A stretch of DNA of 64,000 nucleotides, from NCBI RefSeq assembly GCF_014805625.2, contig NW_023998566.1, positions 768,569 to 832,568 on the forward strand, in the 5' to 3' direction. A program made the position numbers and the translations under genes. This DNA is from Glossina fuscipes. Taxonomy: Eukaryota; Arthropoda; Insecta; Diptera; Glossinidae. This document shows, piece by piece, positions 22,627-32,827 of the stretch. The notes beneath the pieces were generated by a model. The model was given only the letters and a program-made list of their open reading frames with translations, did no database searches and had not been told where the DNA came from. How positions within the stretch are numbered: position 1 is the first letter of the stretch; the number at the start of each line of letters is the position of its first letter.

Positions 22627-23087
22627 TTATTTTATTAAAACTTCTTTTTTACAAAGTTTGAGTATTTTCTTATCATTAAAGTTGTAGTCAGTTTTACTAA
22701 ATTGTTTGAGATATGCATTTAAACTTTTTCGTTGACTCTTATATAAGCTATAAAGCAAGGCATAATGTCCGCAAGGCTTGAAAAGTACCCTTGAATTTGC
22801 TGTTTGTTGCATACATACGTGTCGCAGTTTCTCTTTAAAAAATTTTAAGATTCTTTCTTCAATGGTCGTTGACCATATGAATCAAAGTATTCCGCTCCTA
22901 ACTTAGAATTAAAATAAAAGGCCACCCAATGCTCTCCTGGCTTATTAAAGTAGTCTGTATTTGCTATTATAAGAGCAGGTTTAAAGCTGACTTTCCAGGG
23001 TAAATTGTTAGCTGAAAAAACACCTTGAAAATACTTCTTTATAGATTGATTTGGCTTAAGTGTTTGATATATTTGTATCGTATTCAT
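22627..23087 (-). pseudogene. Polinton adenovirus-type cysteine protease (PRO), frameshifted
   Basis: The N-terminal 80 codons from the ATG at 23087 contain the catalytic histidine in 'GEHWVAFYF' and the following acidic residue in 'EYFDSYGQRP', the signature of adenain-like proteases of Polintons. The frame breaks near 22845 and resumes at 22812 with 'KPCGHYALLYSLY', which holds the catalytic cysteine. It ends at 22627. The three catalytic positions are thus present in two frames. In virus-like elements this enzyme matures capsid proteins. It is the last gene of the minus-strand block and starts one base after the capsid gene stop. Confidence 0.85.
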
Positions 23088-23088
23088 T

Positions 23089-24349
23089 TTAAAGCATAAT
23101 TTTCACGTTTCTGTTTCTATCAATCTCTAACATCGAATCGTACTCACAGTAAACTATACAAATTACAGCTGATGTTAATGCTCGAGCGAATTTGCCTTCA
23201 ATGCGTATGTTTCCTTGCCTTAGCACACAAATCGTTATTACAATGATCAGCGGAGAGGTCAAACGCTAGTATAAAGCAGCTATCACCAAAAAGTTTCTTA
23301 TTTATATGAAGCCCACGATCTGAGTGATTAATGCTAGATGATTTGAATAGCATGCTATAGGCTCTGGTTGATCTCAATTTTTCTGTAGAGTAATCGAATT
23401 CAAGTGGTTGAGCGGGTATTTGAACACCATTGACTGACAAATTAATCCTTTGCAAATAAAAATGCTCGAACTTGAAAGGATCCGCTGTTCGATCGTCTGA
23501 ATAAGCGCTATTGTAAACCATACAAAATGCTAAAAATGTCGGAAGTTGTCCTATGACAACATTATCTAATGATAGGGTATGGTTTCCAGGATACAAAGTG
23601 AATGTTTTAACTTCTACTTTATTAAATGGATGTAAAACTGCTTTCGTTTGTAATATTTTATGATGAGCAACCAGTATTCCTGGATTAATAGTTATGGATT
23701 CATAAACAATTGTGCTTCCAATATCTTAAGCTGCGTTTCCTTGCATTAAATAAAATGATGATTTTTCCAAATTAAATATTATGCGCAAATCATCATTATT
23801 TAGCAAGAGTTTAGGCTGATTAAAAATATCTCCATGCAGCTTTCCGAACAATTCAACTTTGTTACTATTATCAAACAATCCGGTTAATTGTTTTTTACCA
23901 TCATGAGATATTTCACCAGTGTAGTAATCTGGATACCATCCAGAACATGATAAATGAGTTCGACCTGCATCAGTGCCATAATTGAGTAACGTTTGTATGT
24001 ATGATCTATAGTGATAATTATTGTCACTTTGCGAAACCAATACGTTATTTAAATATACGGATACGCTTCGAAACATGGAATGCAGAAGATTATTTACAAC
24101 GCTACAGTCATCGTCAGTAACATCAGAATTATCTTTGTTCTTCAATTGAACAACCAACTTTAAATAAACGTCGCAAAAATCTCGATATGTATCCCCATTA
24201 CCAAGGCAGAGAAATTCTATGGAGCTAGGATTGTCTAATGATTGAATAGGATTATACGAGACTTCTTCTGTATTTAGAATGCTGCTTTGTATGGGATGAG
24301 GTGCAAATAAATGTCATTCACTTTTCATACATTCTATATGAGTGCTCAT
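23089..24349 (-). pseudogene. Polinton major capsid protein (double jelly-roll type), broken
   Basis: One frame from the ATG at 24349 spans most of the gene with two nonsense codons: a TGA at 24314 after 11 residues and a TAA at 23726. Blocks include 'CSVVNNLLHSMFRSVSVYLN', 'LLNYGTDAGRTHLSCSGWYP' and 'HTLSLDNVVIGQLPTFLAF', typical of Polinton and adintovirus-like hexon proteins. A frameshift near 23215 moves the last about 40 residues into another frame, ending at 23089. The length of about 420 codons is short but plausible for the family. The gene lies 5 bp after the small basic gene and 1 bp before the protease. Confidence 0.8.
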
Positions 24350-24354
24350 AGTTT

Positions 24355-24747
24355 CTAAGCAAATATGTCTTTTATTTTATTACGTAGATTGAATTTTTTC
24401 GTGCGTTTCGAGGTAGATCTCTTTTGTAACTGACGTCGTTTCCTCTTGATTTGATGTCTTATACTACTTTTGCCAGAGCCTTTTTGAAATTTAGACGATA
24501 TCTTGTTGATTGCTTTTTTTGTTAAATTACTTAAAGCCTTTTTGCTTTACTCTGCCAAAATATTTCTAAGTGGCTTGCAACCGAAATCATTGAGAATACA
24601 TTTGCCCGTATCCATAGCTTGACGCAAAGAATGAACCAATGCCACGCCCATGTTGTCCAACTCGTGGTGACACATATATAATGATCCTATGTGACTTAAT
24701 CGACTTTCGATTTGATTAGAGTAATATGAAGTGTACACTTGCTCCAT
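24355..24747 (-). pseudogene. Small basic Polinton protein, one internal stop
   Basis: The 130-codon frame starts at the ATG at 24747. The first half is neutral ('RLSHIGSLYMCHHELDNMGV') and ends 'NDFGCKPLRNILAE', then an in-frame TAA at 24547. The second half in the same frame is very basic ('IRHQIKRKRRQLQKR', 'SKRTKKFNLRNK'). Position between the penton-type gene and the capsid gene, plus the basic tail, suggest a virion core or capsid-associated DNA-binding protein. That is inference; I cannot assign it to a named Polinton family with certainty. Confidence 0.55.
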
Positions 24748-24807
24748 GTCAGTCTGTTACACTTCTGAATGAAATAGTATTTGTGCTCTCGTTTATATCA
24801 GTTTATT

Positions 24808-25272
24808 TTAATTATGTTTCTTTTTTCTGAAGTGAAGAGTAACGTAAGTAGGTGTAATGGAATCACGAAAATTATATTTGGAACGGTCCGTACTAACTTT
24901 GGGTATAGAGATGTCCTTTATAGTAGCAATTTCAAGGCTATAGTACTTTACGCTGGTGAACTCAAAACACTTGCTTTTTCCATTAAATGACAGAACCGGA
25001 AGGCATCTTAAAATTTTATCTCCAATCCAACGAGGTTTTATTGTATCAGTATGAATAAATAATGGTGAATATTCCTGCGCTTGTACTTGAGGTGTATCAC
25101 TTTAAACGTTAGCATTATTTAAAAACAGTTTGGTTATTCCAACTTCCCACTGATCATTTGTAATAGTAGGAAGATTTACAAGATTTGTAAATGAGGACAA
25201 AGTATTCCTTTCCTAAACGACAACTGAATTGTTGCTTAATAAGGTTACATAAAAATCCTCCATGTGGGTCAT
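24808..25272 (-). pseudogene. Polinton minor capsid/penton-type protein, two stops
   Basis: A 154-codon frame runs from the ATG at 25272 to a TAA at 24808 and is interrupted by in-frame stops at about codons 20 and 57. Visible blocks are 'MEDFYVTLLSNNS' at the start, 'NDQWEVGITKLFL' and a C-terminal 'TPTYVTLHFRKKKHN'. The opening 'F.VTL.SN', the 'W.VG..' block and the terminal beta-strand match the single jelly-roll penton proteins of Polintons. In virus-like particles it would form the five-fold vertices. It lies between the gene of unknown role (25353-25948) and the small basic gene on the same strand. Confidence 0.7.
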
Positions 25273-25352
25273 AGTTTAAAAGGCGTTAGATAAATGAACT
25301 CAAAACACGATTGTAATAGTTTTTTGTTTAATGTTAACTCAAATGTACATTT

Positions 25353-25948
25353 TTATAAAGCAATCCACTGAAAACTATTTTCACCCTTCTGAATTGAAGA
25401 TTTCTGCCCCAATTTTCTTTTTCCATCTGAAATGATAATACCTGTAGAAAGGCCGATTTTAATTAAATCGTCCTCAGTTTTAAGTTGGCTTCTAAGTCGG
25501 GTGTTATATGGTGTGGTGTTGCTTCTTTATTTCTATTTAAGAATTTTTCAGGCGTCATAAGTTCATCTTTTGAAATGCTATCATCTAAGTCACTTTGAAA
25601 TTTTTCGCTACTATTTTGGAATATGCCGTCATTGCTCACTTTTTGGAGGATGATTTCAGATTTTTCAATGTTAACTTTCTCATCTTCTACATCACTTTTA
25701 GAAAGCGCTATTTCGGGTATATGGGCAAAGTTTTGCTTAATTGGTTTTAATTTCGTTCTAATATAAGTATTTAATTCTTGTTTAATTTTGATCCATTTCT
25801 TATATTCTGAAAGGGAGACATTGTTGAAATATGGTAACAGCTTTCTATTAATAAATTCCGCTGAATGTTTGTCGTCCATCATCGCGTCGTATGCACTTGG
25901 GTACAACAAGATTACTTTATTTAGCTTCGGCTTAAATTTATTGAACAT
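25353..25948 (-). pseudogene. Conserved Polinton gene of unknown function, frameshifted
   Basis: The ATG at 25948 overlaps the stop of the upstream hydrophobic gene (ATGTTCAATAA). The frame is open for 161 codons ('MFNKFKPKLNKVILLYPSAY...'), is lysine- and acid-rich with no membrane segment, then shifts near 25466 and continues in another frame ('EDDLIKIGLSTGIIISDGK') to 25353. I do not recognise the domain. Its place between the small hydrophobic and penton-type genes, all tightly packed, suggests a structural or assembly role. Confidence 0.45.
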
Positions 25949-26299
25949 TATCTAACAATTTTCCGATAAATCCGCTTAATAATGATGCTATGATTATAGG
26001 TAAGAAACCACCACCTTTCTGCACAAGAATCTTCCTTTTAGACTTTATGGACGCGTTTGGTCTCGAGGTGAAACTAAGTTCTTTTTATACTTTTTTAAAA
26101 CCTTCAAATCTTTATTTTTTAGTTTGGTGTATCCAGCTATTGTGTTAAGGATAATATCAGTCAAAGTTTTAATTAATTCAGCACAGTTGAGTATAGCTTT
26201 TCTTAATTTTTTATTATTGGTTTTGAGGACATACAGCATATGTTTGTGGTTCTTCAGTCGCTTTAAACTCTTTTTTAAGGCGATTTTCTCCGGTGTCAC
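25938..26299 (-). pseudogene. Small Polinton protein with C-terminal hydrophobic peptide, frameshifted
   Basis: From the ATG at 26299 it gives an 84-codon lysine-rich helical-looking part. After a frameshift near 26050 it continues 'KRKILVQKGGGFLPIIIASL' plus a further hydrophobic stretch, ending at 25938. The 'KGGGFLP' junction into a hydrophobic tail recurs in Polinton-like elements and recalls membrane-active minor proteins of adenoviruses; that functional comparison is inference. It overlaps the end of the ATPase region upstream and the start of the next gene downstream. Confidence 0.5.
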
Positions 26300-26743
26300 A
26301 GAAGCAATAGCAAAAATTCGGATTAAATATGATCGTTCTGTGCCTTAATAAATCATTTACGCTTTGTGTAAGGTCGATTAATAAATATCCGTGATGTTTG
26401 CTAGTCACATCTTTATATATTCTCATAAGTTCAGATGAATTTTCTGCTAATGTTGAAACTGTAGGATATCTCTAGGATTTTTAAACACAACTATATATTT
26501 TGAATTCAATGAAATATTTCTTGTGTGCGACGATTTGTGAAATATGTTTTGTGTTACTACAATGACAGAAAAATTCCTATGGTGTGACTCCTTTACAACA
26601 TTATTAATGTCAGGTTTCGCATTTTCTTCACCATAACACCAAATTATTCGATCAATTTTCACAATAATCAAGAAATCCTTATTGTGAATAAGATTTTTCA
26701 AAAATGTTGTTTTGCCTGACCCTGATGGTCCACTAATAAGCAT
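26214..26743 (-). pseudogene. Polinton packaging ATPase (FtsK/HerA type), internally deleted
   Basis: The Walker A loop is clear in 'LISGPSGSGKTTFLKNLI' at the N-terminus. 'IIWCYGEENAKPDI' then leads directly into 'ESHHRNFSVIVVTQNIFHKS' and 'ISLNSKYIVVFKNPRD'. The intervening stretch that normally holds Walker B is missing, so an in-frame deletion of roughly 50-60 residues removed it. The frame breaks near 26447 and resumes as 'RIYKDVTSKHHGYLLIDLTQ', the family's C-terminal block. The original 3' end is uncertain because it overlaps the next gene. The enzyme would pump DNA into capsids; this copy cannot bind and hydrolyse ATP normally. Confidence 0.8.
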
Positions 26744-26847
26744 AGTAATGGATGGTAAAACTGATAAAACATGTTGTCTTGTTAATTATAAACTAGAGAA
26801 TAAACTAGGACTTCATAGAATTCGTCATTTTATAAATATTTATTTAT

Positions 26848-27360
26848 TTAATTTGAAGTAATAACTTCAATGGCGTTTGAGTTTTTTTTAAGATAGATAA
26901 AAAGTTTATATAAATTGTTAAGAGCACATCTAAATTTAAAATCATTTCGATGATGTGGGCAATTAGTAAAATAATTAGGTAGTTTTCGCAGAGATGTTTG
27001 AGTGTCCACAAATATCACTTTAGATTTCAAATATTTTTTAAGAAATTCTTGTTTTTCTCTTCCCACGACTAAAACGTACTCATAATTATTCAAGGGAGAT
27101 AGTATGTCACCTAAGCAGGTATAGTCTATAGCACCATCCCACCATTTTAAACCATGAATAAATTTAGCACAAAAATGATTTTGATTCTTAGTGTTCTCAT
27201 TTAATTCCTTTTCACCGAACGGTGGTCTAAATAAAAAGTAGTTAGCTACAACAGAACTTGCACTCATAGATGCTAGCTCTTTAATAAAAATTTATTTCTG
27301 ATTTCCATGACAATACTGGAAATCAACAAGAGCGAATGTACTTTTAGTTACGCTGGACAT
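26848..27360 (-). pseudogene. Conserved Polinton gene of unknown function, one early stop
   Basis: The probable start is the ATG at 27360. After 22 residues ('ALVDFQYCHGNQK') an in-frame TAA interrupts, then 'FIKELASMSASSVVANYFLF' and 'RPPFGEKEL' follow, open to 26848. Later blocks are 'WWDGAIDYTCLGDIL', 'EYVLVVGREKQEFLKKYL' and 'CPHHRNDFKFRCALNNLYKL'. The D..G..N..FI.KE opening and the C..H...CAL.N ending recur in uncharacterised insect proteins that I associate with Polintons. The function is unknown. It is the first gene of the minus-strand block, about 105 bp upstream of the ATPase. Confidence 0.55.
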
Positions 27361-27668
27361 GGTTTGATGAGTTACTGATAAATACTGAGCTGGTTTTATA
27401 TAATTTTTGAGTTTATATTCTAAAAGATTTCATACCGCTGTCAGTACTAGTTGTGTCGTCTCAATAAATGGATCCACATATCGTCAAGTGCTCAAAAAAC
27501 TCCGCGTTTACCAAAAAGAAATCAATATTTGGTTTGCAATATTTCGTCGGTTGAAAAACTAAAATCAAATGTGGTTTTTCACCCTCAAGAAACTTTACAC
27601 CACTTTTATGGCTGCAAGATAATAAATGTAATTTTATTTGTTTCACTCGTGATCAATGGATTCATTTA
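27361..27668. promoter_or_regulatory. Divergent intergenic region of the Polinton; candidate TATA box at 27395-27402 (minus)
   Basis: This gap separates the minus-strand virion block from the plus-strand accessory gene and integrase. TATATAAA on the minus strand lies about 35 bp before the ATG at 27360. No open frame in the gap has a recognisable domain. Confidence 0.35.
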
Positions 27669-28130
27669 ATGGCCTACAAGGAATCCATACAACTAAGATT
27701 GGATCAAATAGACTTTATAGAACCTGAGAGCATTCTAGATCATCCAACTCTAGACAACATTGAGTGTAATTTTAAATATAATCGAGATGGACAATGTCTT
27801 TTGATTATTAAACAAAAAGGACATAGAATAAAACTTCATACTGAAACGTGGAGATTAATAACTCGTGTTGGAATTTTTTTATCAACGTTCCTATGCTGGA
27901 ATACTATATTACAAAAGCAAATCTCGTTCTTTTATTACAATCATTTTTTACCAAAGTGCGTGGAATTAAATAAGACTGATGTTCAATTGGCTGATATGTC
28001 CATGTCCTTCGATCCTGATATTGAGATTGATTTGTTAAGATTATGTTTTGAATTTTCTCGGAAAATGTCAATAAAGATTAGGCAGGATATTAAGATACAT
28101 AAGCTACATTTGAGAATGACAAAAAAATAA
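27669..28130 (+). CDS. Polinton accessory protein, unknown function
   Basis: The 153-codon frame is unbroken, one of the few intact frames in the element. It begins 'MAYKESIQLRLDQIDF', has a central 'YNRDGQCLLIIKQKGHRIKL' segment, an aromatic-rich 'TFLCWNTILQ' stretch, and an acidic 'SFDPDIEIDLLRLCFEF' segment before a basic tail. No catalytic motif is visible. It lies 10 bp upstream of the integrase on the same strand, so the two were probably co-expressed. Whether it is full length cannot be told, since the start could lie further upstream in a broken region. Confidence 0.5.
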   Translation: MAYKESIQLRLDQIDFIEPESILDHPTLDNIECNFKYNRDGQCLLIIKQKGHRIKLHTETWRLITRVGIFLSTFLCWNTILQKQISFFYYNHFLPKCVELNKTDVQLADMSMSFDPDIEIDLLRLCFEFSRKMSIKIRQDIKIHKLHLRMTKK

Positions 28131-28140
28131 ATGTATAAAA

Positions 28141-29064
28141 ATGAGTAAAATTCAAGTTGTTAATGAGATTCACAAACCAGTCAGAAAAAATTTTGTTCGA
28201 AGGCGATTTATTCAAAAAGGAATTAATGATACATGGCAAATAGATTTAGTTGAGTTAATTCCATTTCATAAACTAAACAATGGGTATAAATACCTTTTGG
28301 TTGGAATTGATGTATTTTCTAAATATGCTTTCGCGGAACCAGTAAAATCTAAAAGTTCTTCAGACATAGTTAAAGCGATGAAACAGGTATTGGAAAAAAG
28401 AAATACATGTCCAAGAAATATTCAAACTGATCAGGGAAAGGAATTCTTCAATAAAGATTTTAAAAGTTTGATGAAATATTATCAAATTAATCATTATCAC
28501 ACCTATACTCATATGAAAGCCTCCATATGTGAAAGATTTAATAGAACATTAAAAAAGTTAATGTGGAAAATGTTTAGTATGAATGGTAATTACAAATGGA
28601 TAAACAGCCTGCTAACATTACTAGCCAAATACAATAATACATATCACAGAATAATAAAAATGAAACCAAATGAAATCAATAAACACAACGAGAAGTAGAT
28701 ATTACAAACTGTATATAATTTTCCTAAAACATTTCCAAGACCACAGTTTAAAGTTGGGGATTATGTTAGAATTAGCAAATTTAAAGGAGTATTTTTTAAA
28801 GGCTATGAACCAAACTGGACTACCGAAATATTTCAGATCAGTAGAATAAAAATTACGAATCCTGTTACTTACATTCTAAAGGACTATAAGGAAAATGAAA
28901 TATTAGGATCATTTTATGAATACGAAATGCAAAAAGTTCGTGACGAAAATACGTATTTAGTGTAAAAAATATTGAAGAAACAGGGAAACAAATTTTTTGT
29001 GAAGTGGCTAGGGTTTGATCAAACTCATAATTCATGGATTAATAAAACTCAATTACTTCGATAA
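28141..29064 (+). pseudogene. Polinton integrase with C-terminal chromodomain, two stops
   Basis: The ATG at 28141 starts a retroviral-type integrase. Catalytic acids are D in 'TWQIDLVEL', D in 'IQTDQGKEFFN' and E in 'SICERFNRTLKK', about 33 residues after the second D, close to the usual DDx35E. A TAG at 28696 follows the core. The same frame continues with 'FKVGDYVRISKFKGVFFKGY', the SH3-like DNA-binding block, then a TAA at 28963, then 'KILKKQGNKFFVKWLGFD' and 'NSWINK', a chromodomain. The frame ends at 29064. The chromodomain may target insertion to modified histones (family knowledge). About 307 codons in all; not expressible as one protein. Confidence 0.88.
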
Positions 29065-29342
29065 ATATGTATAAGACCAACCGAAAATGTTTGCTATTAT
29101 TATTGTTATTATTATTATTATTCATATCTAAATAAAAATGGAAATCCAAAAAAATTGCATTGCGTATTCATTTTTACATTTATTCTTGAATACATAGTAA
29201 TTACATTTCATTTACATATTTGTATTATTTACTCTATAAATATTTTACATATGTTCATATATACCTAGTATTTATACATCGTTATTTATTATTTGATTAC
29301 CAATTTCATAATTTCCTCACGCTAGCGTGGAAATTTTATCAT
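29065..29342. other. Convergent intergenic gap with TTA-type microsatellite
   Basis: This lies between the integrase (plus) and PolB (minus) 3' ends. It contains a TTATTATTATT run at about 29094-29122 and AATAAA on the plus strand near 29133, a possible polyadenylation signal for the integrase. Confidence 0.4.
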
Positions 29343-32204
29343 CTAAAACAACCGCTTACCATCTAAATAATCTAACGCATTTTTTTGCAGATCTCTGTGT
29401 GCAATCTGTGAAATCTTCTTCTGATAATTCTCTGTTCACCATAAAAAGATTGTCTATTTATAATACAGTGTTTATAATCACTATATTTTAATTTGTCGGT
29501 TACACATTTTTTTATCCCCTTAACTTTTTTCACTTCTTTTTCTTTATTGTTCCCATCATTGACTATGTATGCATATGCTTTGGCTTTTAAACCTGCAAAC
29601 TTTGTCATGATTCTCCCGGCATTCTCGTCTTTCATCAGACCTAATACTTTTTTGTTATTAGGAATTATATTATGTATATTGCCAGGTAGATAATTTGATG
29701 TGTCAAATTTATTAGGGTTATTTTTAATAATGTCATATGTATTACCATCAGACGCTAATATAAATGTATCTGTATCCATGTATATAATCTTTATTGTTTC
29801 GCTCTGGTTAAGTAAAAAGTTATAATAGAAATCATACATCAACCATTTAGAGAGTTCTAACACAGTTACCCCAACATATATCGGTTCATCGTGAATAATT
29901 TCCAATTTACTTAGCTCAACTCCATATAACCCATTATCGAATATTTCGATGCCCTTGAAGTTAGGTTTGGCTATGAAAGCCCTATACCCTTCAGAATTCC
30001 TTCTGTTTTCATAACTATCTACTAAGCGAACGTCTCGGCTTTTCAGGCTTGCTTTCATCATAATTTTCATTAAACTTATTATTTGACTCGGACAACCTTT
30101 GGGTGCATTGAGTAATACCACCTCGAATACTAGTTTTTAAAAACGTATGAATTTCAGGATCCACAATTAGTTCCATTTCAACTTTAGTATATTTCAGCAT
30201 GGCATCCCAAGCAAGAGATGGTGCTGTAACATAATTGCAAGGATCTAGTTTATATATTTCTAAACATAAGATCCTGAAATTCTCGAAAACATCGGTTAGT
30301 ATTAATACATCGCTTTCGAGATATAGAACCATATAATCTTTAAGGGTTTGACATTTGAATGCGTCCCACACCGTCCGCGCGAAATTGTAGTCAGCCTCAT
30401 TACATTCTCGATAGGACAAATAATTATAAAAGCACCCTCGGCTTGGTAAAATTGGATCATCAAGCTTCTTAATGTCGCTTACATAATCGCACGGAAAGAC
30501 ACCCTTACGACTCATCAACGAAAATTTTTCCGGAATTTTAAATGCTTTCTTTAACACTTTAAACTGACTGGTTTGCAAATATTTGGCAATTTCTCCAAAC
30601 TAGAGTTTAAGAATCTATTAGAATCTACAAAATTCAATAATTATGTTATCTTATTCCCTTCCATTACTCTCTTCGTAATTGAAATATATAATTCTTTGTT
30701 ACAAGGTATTACGGACAAATTAGACCCTAACTGCGTGATAAAGAGATGGATATCATATCTACTTAAATTATGGAAGATAACAGGGAAGTAGGGTAGCTTA
30801 AATTGAAAACATTTCCTACATTCCCTATGAATGAACCCCACAAATTCCCCTGTAAAATAATTATAGTACTTATCTTTATATCCTAAAATAATTTCTTCAC
30901 AGGCGTAGCATTCAGTGTTTTCCATCTCTGTTGGTTGCTCATTTCGCAATAGTTCTTTAGGGCTTGCGGAATTCGTCCAGTACAACTGATACAGGTCGTC
31001 CATTTTCCGCTGCATATGACCAAGAAATTCAGCTGTGCAGGTTTCTCCTAATAAAAACAAGAAATAAATAACCAGATTCAATTAGTTACTTAAATGAAAA
31101 ACAAAAAACATTTGTTATATACTCACCAACAAAAGTATACTGTTCATCACACTCTTCGTTATACACATGTTTAACATAATAAGAGACTGCGCACGCTTCA
31201 TGCTTTTGAATTGTTCTTGTCCCTTCGCTCCTGTTAAGAACTTCTATTGGCTTCAGCACAGGCTCTATATCAGCATATATGATTATTGGCGGCGACAACT
31301 TCTTCTCCATATTTTTGAATTTGGTTGCTGTTCCCGCTGATGGAAATACACTTTTCACTTTTGTGCAACCTTCCTTATGGTGGGTTCCAGTCATGGTGTA
31401 AAACGTTTGACACAAATCACAAAACTGTTCCGATGTATGACTTCGCGGGTATTGAGTTTTTACCAATCACTGCATGTTGGTAATAAGACAATAATGGTAT
31501 TGTTTAGTCGTTTTGTTATAAACAGTTAGCAAGTTGATAAGCAAACTTTTTGGTTCCTTTGTGGCTCTTGCCGGACCAACCACTTTGCATGTACCCTTGG
31601 AACATAGCAATTCATATGTATTTATGCTGAAGTCTTTGTTATTCTGCTCAAACCGATTGATGTCGCAGTTGGTTATAGGAAATTTTATTCCAGTAAAGTC
31701 AATTCGAATATTTCGAAATTTGATGACTATCTCGAGAATACATCCGATTTTATAATAGCTCGTGTGAGCTAATCTGCGTAATTCTTCTCCCAACGGTTTG
31801 TCGAACTTGTAAGCGATAGTCGCTAATATGCACCATTTGAAACAGTAGACATAAGCATTTTTCACATTAATTGTAGCCTTTTTAGTGAATATACTAATTG
31901 GCAAAGGTACATGTGAACCCACAGGAATGGACTCCAACTTGCAAATGGTTAATTCACAGAGTTTAAATTCTGATATCGCCAAACCGGTAATCTCGTTCCT
32001 GGTAAGCTCGCCAATCTTATCGTCAACTTCACTGTTTTCTCTTGCAGCAACGAATTTCGTTGAGAAGTGTTTCAGTGTTGGTACCATTTCTGTTTCGAAG
32101 CCATTCACGTAATCTCCAAAAAGCCGCAAATTGAACTTTATAGAGCCAAACTCATCTAATTTGGTTTGAATTTGCTCGTGTATAAATGTGCCGATATCAT
32201 CCAA
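29343..32204 (-). pseudogene. Polinton protein-primed DNA polymerase B, palm core deleted
   Basis: Reading from 32204 there is an N-terminal domain ('PVGSHVPLPISIFTKKATIN'), a cysteine/histidine segment, Exo I ('PIIIYADIEPVL'), Exo II ('FHNLSRYDIHLFI') and Exo III ('YMVLYLESDVLILTDVFE'), all in pieces divided by frame breaks near 31466, 31081 and 30600. At about 30045 'NNKFNENYDESKP' runs straight into 'SRDVRLVDSYENRRNSEGY'. The region with palm motifs A and B, roughly 200 residues in the family, is absent. Motif C survives as 'IIYMDTDTFILAS', followed by 'YVGVTVLELSKWLMYDFYY' upstream and 'GLKAKAYAYIVNDGN' downstream. A final shift near 29390 leads to an end at about 29343. It is non-functional. 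Confidence 0.9.
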
Positions 32205-32247
32205 AAATTTGTTTATTACAATCTCATCCCTCGAGTCGCTGACGATT

Positions 32248-32726
32248 TTATATTAAATTATATTTTCCGATGTCGGCGGAGATGTGATGAACACATTTTC
32301 TTTTAAGAGCACAGCTGCCTTCTCTTTGTGCTTGTTGGTCCTCAAATGGTTTTTGTACTTCGTCTGCATCACAAAAACTTGGCAGGCCCCACTGGCAGGA
32401 ACTTTCTTCTGCTAGCTTCAAACACTGCTTTACGCTTACCGCCGTTGCTGTGGTCGGTCCGTCATTCATACTGGAAGTAGGAGGCTGGTTTTCTTTAAAT
32501 GCTGTTTCACAGCCTACTACGAACTCATTGTATAAATGGGTATGGAACAACTCGTGTTCGGTTACAATCACACCATAGAAATTACACCTTGTTTGTCGGT
32601 CGCCAATTTTTCCTTCGTTCAAGGAATCAGCTTGCTGCAAACCTAGCTGACAAGCTCTTGCAAATGTTCCAGTAAATTCTCAACTGTCTCATGGCAAAAA
32701 GTGCACTTATGTGTGTTACGTTCCAT
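32248..32726 (-). pseudogene. Polinton TIR zinc-finger protein, right copy
   Basis: This is the second copy, from the ATG at 32726. It has the same early frame break as the left copy and the same finger 'CNFYGVIVTEHELFHTHLY', but its second cysteine is changed to tyrosine. A further indel after 'MNDGPTT' shifts the rest out of frame. At the TIR edge (32280) the sequence runs straight into the region of PolB instead of the left copy's C-terminal part. This copy could once have served as an N-terminal extension of PolB, but no continuous frame exists now. Confidence 0.55.
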
Positions 32727-32819
32727 TTCAATTTTTTCTATTTTTTATTTAAAGTAATTAATTCACTAACCGATTTGGCGGTTGTAGTATTTTTGAAAAT
32801 AACTAAAGAGAAAACTCTG

Positions 32820-32827
32820 CTTATATA
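32820..32827 (-). promoter_or_regulatory. Candidate TATA box upstream of TIR zinc-finger gene (right)
   Basis: The minus-strand TATATAAG is the counterpart of 21692-21699 and lies about 95 bp before the ATG at 32726. Confidence 0.35.
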
